From the NCBI GenBank assembly GCA_038521625.1, contig JBCBKP010000022.1, positions 1 through 56,184 on the forward strand: 56,184 bases of DNA, read 5' to 3'. Within the stretch, counting starts at the first letter, position 1, and each line of letters begins with the position of its first letter. The translations under genes and the position numbers were made by a program. Shown here in pieces: positions 32,114 to 41,500 of the stretch. The notes below the pieces were generated by a model. The model saw nothing but the letters and a program-made list of their open reading frames with translations, ran no database searches and was not told the DNA's origin. The stretch comes from JBCBKP01 sp038521625 (lineage in GTDB: Bacteria; Planctomycetota; Phycisphaerae; Phycisphaerales; UBA1924).

Positions 32114-33082
32114 GTGGTTCGACTCTCAGGCACGAAGCTCTACCGCGCGTTCCCCGAGCTGGACGGGTACCCCGACGACGACTGTCGGGCCTACGTCCGC
32201 GGCGCGATCCGCCGCGACCGCTGGCAGTTGCTCGGCCTGATGGCCGGCGGATTCGTCGGCGGGTACGTGATCGCCGTGCCGCTGATCTTCTTCGTGCTCA
32301 TCCAGCTCGGGAACCGGGCGTTCTTCGAGCGCCATCAGTGGGAGAACGGTTCGATCATCGGGCTGGTCGTGGTGCTGGGCGCTTCGGTGTCGATGCTCGG
32401 CTCGGGCCCGCTGCTCGCGCTGGCGCTGCGAGATACGTGGCTGCGCAGAGCGATGCGAAGGAGACTCCGGGGCGCGTCGTGCCCCGCGTGCGGTCACTCG
32501 CTGCTCGGCATGGTGCCGCGCATGGAGCCGTCGATCGGTCGGCGTGCGGTGCGGTGCCCGGAGTGCGGGGCGCTCGCGCCGGTCGGGGAGCGCGGCATCG
32601 ACGAGGACGCGCTCGTCGTCGGTTCCCGGACCCGCGCGGCCGACGCGGACGGCGCGGACATCGTGGAGATTCACCCGCTGGTGCGACAGTACCCGGATCT
32701 CGCCGGCCTCGACGAGGCCCAGCGGTCATCGGTGATCTCGCGCGTCGAGGGGCGTGCTCGCTCGAGGCAGCGGATCGCCCTCCTGCTCGCGGCGCTCGTG
32801 GGGGCGATCCCGGCGGGGCTCATCTATCTGTTTCTCGCGACCGATGTGCTCGAGGGGACGCGGGGCGCGCAGAGCGCGACCCAAATCCCGGGCTGGATCC
32901 GCGCGCTGCGTGAGTTCGTCGCGGGCCTCCGGGGGGTCGCCTCAGAGTCGTTCGTCCGAGGTTTAGCGCTCGTGTTCGGGCTGCTTGCCCTCTGGGTGAC
33001 GGGCGCGTGGACCAAGCGTCTGGTGCGCGGTGCGCTGCAGGCGAGGGACGTCGCGCGGGCGCTGCGCGAGCTCGAGCCCTGA
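32114..33082 (+). CDS. unknown membrane protein with zinc-ribbon-like motif
   Basis: A GTG start at 32114 gives 322 residues: a cytoplasmic N-terminus, two hydrophobic helices (about 35-62 and 75-100), then CPACGHSLLGM ... RCPECG at about 121-152, the paired CxxC pattern often seen in planctomycete membrane proteins, and two further helices in the C-terminal half. The cysteines probably hold a structural zinc. No enzymatic motif is seen. Upstream continuation of the frame overlaps the previous gene and was not used; the start is uncertain. Confidence 0.6.
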   Translation: MVRLSGTKLYRAFPELDGYPDDDCRAYVRGAIRRDRWQLLGLMAGGFVGGYVIAVPLIFFVLIQLGNRAFFERHQWENGSIIGLVVVLGASVSMLGSGPLLALALRDTWLRRAMRRRLRGASCPACGHSLLGMVPRMEPSIGRRAVRCPECGALAPVGERGIDEDALVVGSRTRAADADGADIVEIHPLVRQYPDLAGLDEAQRSSVISRVEGRARSRQRIALLLAALVGAIPAGLIYLFLATDVLEGTRGAQSATQIPGWIRALREFVAGLRGVASESFVRGLALVFGLLALWVTGAWTKRLVRGALQARDVARALRELEP

Positions 33083-33098
33083 CTCTCGGGGTCGCCGC

Positions 33099-34478
33099 TC
33101 AGGCGGTGACGACGCGGGCCTTGCGGAACTTACCGCCGAGCACGCTGGCGGGCTCGACGCCCATCCAGTCGCCGAGAACGCCCGCGTAGATCGAGCGGAA
33201 GTCGGTCGTGTACTTGAGGTCGCCGTCGTCGAGGTCGCGCATCGAGGGGTGGCGGTTGATCGCGCCGGCGTTGACCATGGGGCCGAAGAGCATCATCGGG
33301 GCGGCCGTCCCGTGGTCGGTCCCGCCCGAGTCGTTCTGGCCGACGCGGCGGCCGAACTCGCTGAAGCTCATCGTCAGCACGCGGCCCTCGTTGCCCTGGG
33401 CCTTCAGGTCGTCGTAGAACGCGCGGACCGCGGAGGCGAACTGACGGAGCAGGTTCGCGTGCCGCCCGTTGGCGCCGCCCTGCCCGGCGTGCGTGTCGAA
33501 CCCGCCGTGGGTGACGTAGTAGACGCGGGTCTTCATGCCCGCCCGCACCATGCCGGCGACCATCTGGAGCTGACGCGAGAGCTGGCTCTGCGGGTAGCGG
33601 ACGAGCGGCTGCAGCGAGACCGCGCGGCGGATCTGCTCGCTCGAGACGCGCGCGTCGAGCGCGGTTCGGGTCAGGAAGGCCGCGACCGGGTTGTCCTGAT
33701 CGGGCTTGCCGTTGTCGGTGATCTGCTGGTAGGGGCGTTCGAGGCTGGGGTGGATGTCGCCGCCGGTCCAGCGGAACAGGTCGGGCGTCTCGAACGAGAC
33801 CGGCTTGACGCGCCGCCCCTGCAGCGCGACCGGTGCCTCGCGTCCGAGCGAGATCGGCGGGTGGTTGGTCGTCTGCGTGTCGGCGGGGGCCTGGCCGTTC
33901 GCGCCGTTGCCGAACCCGCAGCACTCGCTGTCCATGAAACGCCCGAGCCAGCCGTCGCCGGTGCCCGAGAGGTCGGCGGTCTGCCAGATGTCCATCGAGG
34001 TGAAGTGGCTGCGGTTGGGGTTGGGGTAGCCGACGCCCTGGACGATCGAGCAGTAGCCCTCGTCGAACAGGCTCTTCACGCCCTCGAGCGCCGGGTGCAG
34101 GCCGATCGGGTCGCTGGCGCCTCGTCCGAGCTTGAGCGCCTGCTCCTCGGAGACGCCGATGCCGGGGCGGGCCCGGTAGTACTCGTCGAAGCCGTAGGGC
34201 ACCACGGTGTTGAGGCCGTCGTTGCCTCCGCCGAGCTGGATGACCACCAGCACCCGGTCCTCCGGGGCGCCGGGGATCGAACTCAGGCCGCCCGCCGCGG
34301 TCGGCAGGGCCAGGGCGGAGCGCTGCATGAATGCCGGGACGCTGATCGCCGCCGAGGCGAAGAGCAGCGAGCCACCGAGGAACTCGCGGCGCGTGTACGC
34401 GCCGGCCTCGGACGGATTGAGGTGCAGCGCGGATCTGGGCGCGGGCGTGCTCGGCGTGTCGTGGTGCTTGCCGCACAT
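33099..34478 (-). CDS. DUF1501 family secreted protein (Tat signal)
   Basis: The 459-residue protein carries a twin-arginine signal (YTRREFLGGSLLFASAA) at about 28-45 and the DUF1501 pattern LVVIQLGGGNDGLNTVVPY, then SMDIWQTAD, HGGFDTHAGQ and SEFGRRVGQNDSGGTDHGTA. The family is related to the alkaline-phosphatase/sulfatase fold, is abundant in planctomycetes and is exported folded. Its biochemical role is not settled. It is the downstream gene of a pair with the DUF1800 gene, 59 bases apart. Confidence 0.9.
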   Translation of the reverse strand: MCGKHHDTPSTPAPRSALHLNPSEAGAYTRREFLGGSLLFASAAISVPAFMQRSALALPTAAGGLSSIPGAPEDRVLVVIQLGGGNDGLNTVVPYGFDEYYRARPGIGVSEEQALKLGRGASDPIGLHPALEGVKSLFDEGYCSIVQGVGYPNPNRSHFTSMDIWQTADLSGTGDGWLGRFMDSECCGFGNGANGQAPADTQTTNHPPISLGREAPVALQGRRVKPVSFETPDLFRWTGGDIHPSLERPYQQITDNGKPDQDNPVAAFLTRTALDARVSSEQIRRAVSLQPLVRYPQSQLSRQLQMVAGMVRAGMKTRVYYVTHGGFDTHAGQGGANGRHANLLRQFASAVRAFYDDLKAQGNEGRVLTMSFSEFGRRVGQNDSGGTDHGTAAPMMLFGPMVNAGAINRHPSMRDLDDGDLKYTTDFRSIYAGVLGDWMGVEPASVLGGKFRKARVVTA

Positions 34479-34537
34479 GGGCGTGTGCTCCTTCCGGGCG
34501 ACTCTCGTCTCGCCCAGCCTAACCGGCGGTCATCGTC

Positions 34538-36070
34538 TCACGTGAGCTGATACTCGGGCATCGCGCTGATCAGGACCAGCATCCCCGTCACGAGGTCCGG
34601 CGTGACCGCGTTGTCGTGCTCTCCCGCGAACGCGAGCAGCGCGTCGCGGGCGGGCTGGGGGGACTGGCCCAGCGTGAACCTCAGCAGGAAGTCGGAGACC
34701 TTCTCGGGATCCCGGACCGAGGCGGGGTCGAGCTCCGACAGCGGCTCGATCAGCGGCCAGGGGTCGAACGTCGCGACCTCGGCGAGCGCGTCGTAGCCGG
34801 CGGGCAGCTTGCCGGTCAGCAGGAAGTTCATCGTGTTCTGGCGCACGAAGAGTGTCGAGGTGTTGATCCAGCTCCGCCCGCCGTCCCACCCCGCGACGCT
34901 CGGGGGCAGCATCACCTGCTGGCCCATGAGCGCCGTCGCCTCGATCAGCACGCCGAGGTCCCTCGCGGGTGCGTTCAGCGTGCGGATCGCGCCGACGACG
35001 AGCTCGATCGGGCTCTTGATCCGCCTCCCGACGACGTCGGGGTGATAGAAATGGCCGCTCGTGAAGAGCGTGCGCAGCACCGGGCGCAGGTCGTAGCGGG
35101 CCCGGAGCAACTCGGCCGCGAGCTGGCGCCTGGCTCGGGCCGCTGCCTCGCCGATCTCGTCCGTCGCGGTCTGGTCCTCGGGGTGCAGGGCGAAGAAGCC
35201 GTACAGTTTGCCCGCGATGAAGTCGGCGCAGTTGCGCTCGCCCAGGATCGCGCTGACGAAGCCGTCGCCGTCGAGGTTGCCGCGGGCGCCGAGGATGCGC
35301 TTGCCGCCGCGGTCGTGGTTCTCGGCGTTGAAGTAGAACTGGTCGTCCGCGTACGTGTAGCCGGTGAGCGCCCGGGCGCCTTCCTTGATGTCGCGCTCGG
35401 AGTAGTTGCCCTCGCCGAGGCTGAACAACTCCATGAGCTCGCGGGCGAGGTTCTCGTTCGGTGACTGGGCGCTGCTCGCCTGGTTGTCCAGATACCGGAT
35501 CATCGCCGGGTCTCGGATGATCCGGAACAGCAGGTCGCCGAAGTTGCCCAGCGCGTGCGCGCGGAACAGCTCGTTCTGCTGGAACATGTGGAAGCTGTCC
35601 TCGACCTTGCGGTAGCTGGTCGCGAAGTGGCCGTGCCAGAACAGCGTCATCTTCTCTTCGAGCGGGCGCGGCGTCTCGATCATCCGCTCGAGCCACCATC
35701 GCTGCACCGCCCCGATCTGCCGGCGGTCCTGACGCTGCATCTGCTGGCGGGTCAGGCGCAGGCGGGCGAGCGTGTCCTCGTCGCCGCGGCGCTGCGCCTG
35801 GCGGTACGCGCGGCGCTCGGCGTCGCTGAACGGACGCACGATGTCGCGATCGAAGGACTGATCGGGCGTCGCCTCGTAGGGGATCCGCTCGACCTCGAGC
35901 AGGTGGTCGACCGCCCGCTCGACGCCCCAGCCCGCGAGCGTCCGGATCTGCTGCGGGGTGCCGCCGAAGCCGGCCCGCAGGAGCAGATGCCGCGCCTGGT
36001 CGTAGCCGAAGTCCTCGTCGCGGATCTTCTCGAGCCGTCCCGGAAGCGTGTCGCTCGGAATGCCAGCCAT
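34538..36070 (-). CDS. DUF1800 family protein
   Basis: The 510-residue protein has family landmarks: DQARHLLLRAGFGGTPQQIR near 24-43, MIETPRPLEEKMTLFWHGHFATS (about 132-155), NENLARELMELFSLGEGNYSERDIKE, ARALTGYT, and LPPSVAGWDGGRSWINT. No signal peptide is evident. DUF1800 and DUF1501 genes occur together across bacteria, particularly in planctomycetes; the joint function is unknown, and a role with large exported proteins has been suggested. The gene is first in a two-gene operon and starts at an ATG with no strong ribosome binding site. Confidence 0.9.
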   Translation of the reverse strand: MAGIPSDTLPGRLEKIRDEDFGYDQARHLLLRAGFGGTPQQIRTLAGWGVERAVDHLLEVERIPYEATPDQSFDRDIVRPFSDAERRAYRQAQRRGDEDTLARLRLTRQQMQRQDRRQIGAVQRWWLERMIETPRPLEEKMTLFWHGHFATSYRKVEDSFHMFQQNELFRAHALGNFGDLLFRIIRDPAMIRYLDNQASSAQSPNENLARELMELFSLGEGNYSERDIKEGARALTGYTYADDQFYFNAENHDRGGKRILGARGNLDGDGFVSAILGERNCADFIAGKLYGFFALHPEDQTATDEIGEAAARARRQLAAELLRARYDLRPVLRTLFTSGHFYHPDVVGRRIKSPIELVVGAIRTLNAPARDLGVLIEATALMGQQVMLPPSVAGWDGGRSWINTSTLFVRQNTMNFLLTGKLPAGYDALAEVATFDPWPLIEPLSELDPASVRDPEKVSDFLLRFTLGQSPQPARDALLAFAGEHDNAVTPDLVTGMLVLISAMPEYQLT

Positions 36071-36248
36071 TGGTGCCCCCCGGATCCCTGCCGCGGCCCG
36101 TCTCGGCGCTCGCCCCGGGTCCGCCGCGGCCCGTCCCTCGGGGAACGGGCATTCTCAGAAGGTATTGCGAGACGGCCGAGCCGCGGTTGCGGACCCGGCA
36201 CGCGATTCGGGACCGATATCGGCTCGCGCGGCCGCGGGCCGCCCCGAT

Positions 36249-37634
36249 TCAGTCGCGTGCGGCGTGCCTGGTCCACGCCACCGAGAGCGTCGCGAGGGCC
36301 AGGAGCAGCGCCCCGTTGCTCTGGTGGGCGGTCGTCACCAGGGCCTCGCCGACCTCGATCGCGTGGGCCTGGCCCAGCTCCGATTCCAGCGGGATCGGGC
36401 GGACGGCGTCGCCCCCGCCGACCGCGACCAGCGCGAACAGGCCCAGAGCGACCTGGATCACGACGACCGCGATCATCCCGCGGCCGAGCTGCCTCAGCAC
36501 TGTTCCGATCCGGCTGAACCGCTCCGCCGAGAGCATCGTCGCGCCCGCCAGGGTCACGAGCATCGCGGCGCCGAAGGCGAACACGACGTGGGTGATCGCG
36601 GCGTGGCCGCTGGCGAGGTGACGCGACATCGAGCCGGTGAGCAGCTGGAACGCGAGGGCGCCGAGCGCCAGGGCGGCGAGGAATGCCGCTCTCCCGCCCG
36701 CGCGGCGCGTCGCCTCGGGCCAGCTTGTCTCGCCGTGGTCGTCGTCACTCCAGAGGGGGCTGAACCTGGCCGCCCCGAAGACCGCGGTCGCGAAGACCAG
36801 CTGGCCGAAGACGCCGTGTAAGGCAGCGATCCAGGGGGAGTTCTCGGCGACCCGGAAGGCCCCGAGCAGGCCCTGGACGCAGACGAGGCCGAATACGACG
36901 GCCGCGATCGTGATGGGGGCGCGACCGGCGCGTCTCCAGATCGCGAGTCCGAGCCAGGTGAGGGTCGTCAGGCCGACCAGCGAGCCGAAGAGGCGGTGGG
37001 TGTGCTCGAGGTAGACGCGCGGCTCTTCCATTGTGGAGAGCGGCATGATCAGCGAGACGGCGGGCTCGTCCACGGCCATGCCGCTCTCGGTGCTCGTCAC
37101 GGCGCCGCCGACCACGATGAGCGGCAGGAAAGAGAGGCACGCCACGACCGCGAAGCGTCCGAGCCAGCGGGTCCCGTCGAGGGGCATCCGGCGCGGTCCG
37201 GCGAGCTTGGCGGCCAGACCGCCCCCCGCGCCGAGGACCGCCGAGAGCAGCAGAAAGCCGCCGAGCAATTGCGCGACCGAGGCGGCGCCGGCGTCAGACG
37301 ATCGATCCACCGCCGCGGCTCCGAGAACGACCAGGTCGAGGACGGTCGAGACCGCCGCGGTGAGCAGGCCGGCGAGGATGTGCCGCCCGCCCGGGGCATC
37401 CCGGGCTGCCAGGAGGGCGGCCACGGGGAGGGCCATCACGAGTACGAACTCGGCCAGCCAGTCCGGGGTGCTCATCGCGGGCAGGTGGACGAACCACCAT
37501 GCCACCCAGACCAGGACGGTCGTTGCGAAGCCCGCGGTCACCGCCGGCAGCGTGATCGCGGGCAGCGCGATCGAGCGATCGGCCGTCTCCTGCGGGGTCC
37601 TGATCGAGGTCGGTGTGGCCGGCGTGGTCGTCAT
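36249..37634 (-). CDS. ctaA: heme A synthase (CtaA/Cox15) with extra N-terminal membrane domain
   Basis: Residues from about 150 onward form the Cox15/CtaA eight-helix core: VGGAVTSTESGMAV, LEHTHRLFGSLVGL and LHGVFGQLVFA with heme-ligand histidines. The enzyme oxidises heme O to heme A for the caa3 oxidase encoded divergently next door. The total is 461 residues; CtaA is usually 300-350. The first ~145 residues add about four hydrophobic helices (WVAWWFVHLPA, LVMALPVAALLAA, LLTAAVSTVLDLVVLGAA, GGFLLLSAVLG) of unknown purpose. Heme O synthase (CtaB) is not in the window. Confidence 0.88.
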   Translation of the reverse strand: MTTTPATPTSIRTPQETADRSIALPAITLPAVTAGFATTVLVWVAWWFVHLPAMSTPDWLAEFVLVMALPVAALLAARDAPGGRHILAGLLTAAVSTVLDLVVLGAAAVDRSSDAGAASVAQLLGGFLLLSAVLGAGGGLAAKLAGPRRMPLDGTRWLGRFAVVACLSFLPLIVVGGAVTSTESGMAVDEPAVSLIMPLSTMEEPRVYLEHTHRLFGSLVGLTTLTWLGLAIWRRAGRAPITIAAVVFGLVCVQGLLGAFRVAENSPWIAALHGVFGQLVFATAVFGAARFSPLWSDDDHGETSWPEATRRAGGRAAFLAALALGALAFQLLTGSMSRHLASGHAAITHVVFAFGAAMLVTLAGATMLSAERFSRIGTVLRQLGRGMIAVVVIQVALGLFALVAVGGGDAVRPIPLESELGQAHAIEVGEALVTTAHQSNGALLLALATLSVAWTRHAARD

Positions 37635-37718
37635 CGCGTGGGCCTTCGTCTTGAGACTCGTTCTCGATTACGGTCTGGCGGGCACGCGATCGTCTTTTTG
37701 GCCCACCAAGGCCGGTGT

Positions 37719-37735
37719 TTCTTGCCTCGCAAGAA
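37719..37735. promoter_or_regulatory. perfect dyad upstream of the respiratory operon promoter
   Basis: TTCTTGC-CTC-GCAAGAA is a perfect 7+3+7 palindrome in the divergent ctaA/actA region. Its right end reaches the -35 position of the extended -10 promoter at 37755-37763, a place typical of regulator binding. Confidence 0.5.
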
Positions 37736-37754
37736 CACACAACCAACGGACCGA

Positions 37755-37763
37755 TGCTAGTCT
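37755..37763 (+). promoter_or_regulatory. extended -10 element for the alternative complex III operon
   Basis: TGCTAGTCT is an extended -10 (TGn-TAGTCT), the same sequence type as upstream of ssb. No good -35 precedes it, as is common for extended -10 promoters. The mRNA leader would be about 108 bases. Confidence 0.5.
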
Positions 37764-37770
37764 GCGTCGA

Positions 37771-37788
37771 CGATCCGGCCCCGGATCG
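37771..37788. promoter_or_regulatory. second perfect dyad, just downstream of the -10
   Basis: CGATCCGG-CC-CCGGATCG is an 8+2+8 dyad beginning about 7 bases after the -10 element, where a bound repressor would block the start of transcription. Confidence 0.45.
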
Positions 37789-37876
37789 ATTATGCACGGG
37801 CGTGGGCCCGAGAACACGATGAGATGCTCGCGGTTCGGACCTCGACCGGGCCGGCGGGCAGCGGAGGCCTCTGAGT

Positions 37877-38566
37877 ATGGCCGGACTCTTTCCTCGTTGG
37901 ATGAACGCCTTGCCGACGCTCGGCGCGATCGCCGGGCTGGGCGGCGCGGTCCTGGTGGTGACCGGGACCTGGTACTACGCGACGCCAGATTTTTTCGAGG
38001 TCGGGTACATGCCCGCCCAGCCGGACGAGGGGTTCAACCACCAGCTCCACGCGGGCCAGCTCGGCATCGACTGCCGGTACTGTCACACGCACGTCGAGGA
38101 GAGCTACCACTCGAATGTCCCGAGTGTGGCGACCTGCATCGGCTGCCACGGCGAGAACAAGCTCGACGGCTGGGACACGCACAAGGTCGGCTGGATCCGC
38201 GAGGCGTACGCCGAGGACGCCTCGATCGAGTGGCGGCGGATCCATGTGGTCCCCGACTACGCCCACTTCCCGCACCACGTGCACGTCGCGGCCGGCGTGA
38301 GCTGCTACTCGTGCCACGGTCAGATCGCGGGCATGCCGGAAGTCTACCAGGCCGAGAGCCTGGGCATGGGCTGGTGCCTCGACTGCCACCGGAACCCCGA
38401 GGCGAACCTGGTGCCGCCGACCGAGGTCACGAACCTCGTGTGGGTCGAGGACGAGTGGTTCTCGAAGCCGGTCTCCGAGCGTGAGCACGAGGGGCTCACG
38501 CCCGCGGAGCTCGTCGAGAGCCTGAAGCGGAACCCGCCCCAGCACTGCGCCGCGTGCCACTACTGA
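37877..38566 (+). CDS. actA: alternative complex III subunit ActA, pentaheme cytochrome c
   Basis: The 229-residue protein has an N-terminal membrane helix (about 12-32) and five CxxCH heme sites with cysteines at 66/69, 87/90, 143/146, 167/170 and 224/227; the last is two residues from the C-terminus. In alternative complex III ActA lies on the periplasmic side and passes electrons from the Fe-S subunit towards ActE and the oxidase. The ATG follows GGAGG at nine bases. It is the first gene of the long respiratory operon. Confidence 0.93.
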   Translation: MAGLFPRWMNALPTLGAIAGLGGAVLVVTGTWYYATPDFFEVGYMPAQPDEGFNHQLHAGQLGIDCRYCHTHVEESYHSNVPSVATCIGCHGENKLDGWDTHKVGWIREAYAEDASIEWRRIHVVPDYAHFPHHVHVAAGVSCYSCHGQIAGMPEVYQAESLGMGWCLDCHRNPEANLVPPTEVTNLVWVEDEWFSKPVSEREHEGLTPAELVESLKRNPPQHCAACHY

Positions 38567-38597
38567 TCCCAGTCCAGCGTCGGAGCAAGAGACCACG

Positions 38598-41500
38598 ATG
38601 AGCACGATCGATCAATGCCCATCCACGCGGGATTCTGTCGAGATCCCCGAGGCCGCGTCGCCGCTTCCCGCCGAGTCGGGACGCAAGCACTGGCGGAGCG
38701 TCGAGGAGTTCGCGGGCTCGCCGGGCTTCAAGGATTGGGTCGAGCGGGAGTTCCCCGCCGGCGCGAGCGAGCTGACGAGCAACACCGACGCCGGGCGGCG
38801 CGATGCGCTGAAGCTGATGGCGGCGAGCTTCGCGCTCGCCGGCGCGGCCCTGGTGCCGGGCTGCCGGCGCCCGGATCACAAGATCTTCTCGTACTCGGCG
38901 AGCGAGCCCGAGCACTCGATCCCGGGCAAGCCGCTGTACTTCGCGACGAGCCTCCCGACGACCGACGGCGTCGAGGGCCTCCTGGTCGAGACGCACCAGC
39001 AGCGCCCGACCAAGATCGAGGGCAACCCGCTCCACCCGACGAACCGCGGGCGTTCGAGCGCCCGCGCGCAGGGCGAGATCCTTCGGCTGTACGACCCCGA
39101 CCGGCTGAAGGAGGTCCGGGTCCGAGTCGCGGACGGCGAGAAGCGCGACGCGACGTGGGACGACTTCACCGAGACCGAGGGCCAGGGTCTTCGCCGGCTC
39201 CGCGAGGTCCACGGATCGACCGGAGATCGCGGGCGCGGGCTCGCGGTGATCGCGGCGAGCCGCCCGTCCCCGACGCTCCGCGCGATGCGCGACCGGCTCT
39301 ACACCGCCTACCCGCAGAGCGCGTTCGCCTGGTGGGAGCCGCTCGACACGGCCCGCAACCAGCGGCTCGGCACCGAGCTTGCGATCGGCCGCCCGCGTCA
39401 CGTGCGTTTGAATCTCGAGCGGGCCGCGTGCGTGCTCTCGCTCGCGAGCGACTTCACTGACCGCGGCGAGGACCACATCCGACACGCCCGCGAGTTCGCC
39501 AAGACGCGCCGTGTGGAGAACGCCGGCGACGAGATGAGCCGTCTGTACGTCGCCGAGCCGATGCCGACCCCGACCGGCTCGCTGGCCGACCACCGCTACG
39601 CGATGCCCCCGCAGGCGGTCTCGGCGCTCGCGGTCGAGGTCGCGCGGCGCGTGCTCGACGCCGGCCCGCTCCGTCGGATGGTCAGCAGCCTGCCCGAGCT
39701 CGATGTGGCCCTGCTCGAGGACGCCGGCGTCACCGGCGAGATGGTCGACATGATCGCCCAGGACCTGCTCGAGCACGCGGCGCAGCGCCCGGGCTCGTCG
39801 CTTGTCGTCTGCGGCGACGACCAGCCCGCCGAGATCCACGCGCTGACCGCCGCGATCAACGAGTCGCTCGGGGCGCTCGGGACCACCGTCGAGTACGCGC
39901 CGCTGCCCTCCGAGATCGAGGCCGATCCGTTCGCGGGGCTGGCCGAGGTCGCCGCCCGCATCCGCCGCGGGGAGATCACGACGCTGGTCGTGGTCGGCGC
40001 GAACCCGGTCTACGACGCCCCGGCGGAGCTGGGCTTCGCCGAGCTGTTCGAGTCGGTCGAGGAGACGATCGTCCTCGACTCGAATATGAGCGAGACGGTC
40101 GCCGCGGCCAGGTGGGAGCTGAAGGGCGCCGGCCCGCTCGAGTCGTGGGGCGACAGCCGCGCCCTCGACGGCACCATCGCGCCGGTCCAGCCGATGATCG
40201 CGCCGCTGTTCGCCCCGGCGCTCAGCGAGATCGAGTTCCTGGCGATGCTGGCGGGCCAGCGCGAGCCGAACGGCTACGAGCTGGTCCGCGAGACCTGGGG
40301 CGGGATCGCGGGCGCCGCGCCGGGCACCGACCGGTTCGATCGGATCTGGCGGCGGGCGCTGCACGACGGCGTGCTGAGCCCGAGCACGTTCCCGTCGGCG
40401 ACTTCGCGCGTGAACCCGCTGCGGATCGAGGACGCGATGAGCGCGTTCTCGATCGAGTCGCCCGCCGAGGGCGAGCTCACCGCCGTGTTCACCACGAGCC
40501 ACGTCGGCGACGGGGCCTACGCCAACTGCGGCTGGCTCCAGGAGCTTCCGCACTTCGGCACCCAGGTCTGCTGGGACAACCCGGCGGTGGTCAGCCCCGC
40601 GACGGCGGAGCGGCTCGGGCTGCTGCCGGTCGGGCTCTCCAGCGACGAGGGCGACCTCGACGCGGCGTACACCCGCGGCCAGATCCCGCGTGCCCGGGTC
40701 GCGACCGTCCGGATCCCCGACGGCGCCGGCGGCACGCTCGAGACCGAGATGCCGGTCTGGATCATGCCGGGCGCCGCCGACGGCGTCGTGCAGCTGACCC
40801 ACGGCTACGGGCGGACCGAGGTCGGCCTCGTCGGGCGTGAGGTCGGCGTCAGCACCTACCCGCTCCGCACCGCGGCGAACCGTTCGGGCGTGGCCGGGGC
40901 GACGCTGGAGCGCGTCGCCGGCGAGACGTTCGAGATCGTGAGCACGCAGAACCACTGGTCGCTGGAGAGCCGCACGAGCATCGCCCGGGCGCTCGACAAG
41001 CGCTGGTTCGACGGCCACGCGTCGGGCGGGCGGATCGAGGACAAGGACAAGATCTACGGCACCAAGCGGAAGGACGGCGGGCTGAATCTCGCCGAGCAGC
41101 TCGGCGAGTTGACCCACACGCCCGACAACGTCTCGATCTATACCAACCCGCAGAACCGCTCGAAGGCGAACTACCCGCCGCCCGCCGAGGGCCAGCCGTT
41201 CCTGTCGCAGCCCGATTTCGCCAAGCCGCCGCAGTGGGGCATGACGATCGACCTCTCGACCTGCAACGGCTGCTCGCTCTGCACCGTGGCCTGCCAGGCG
41301 GAGAACAACATCGCCATCGTCGGCAAGACCGAGGTCGCGAAGGGCCGCGAGATGACGTGGATCCGCGTCGATCGCTACTTCGTCGGCGACGACCTGAACC
41401 ATCCGGACGAGATGCTGAATCAGCCGGTCGCGTGCGTCCACTGCGAGAACGCGCCCTGCGAGGTCGTGTGCCCCGTGAACGCGACGGTCCACGGGCCCGA

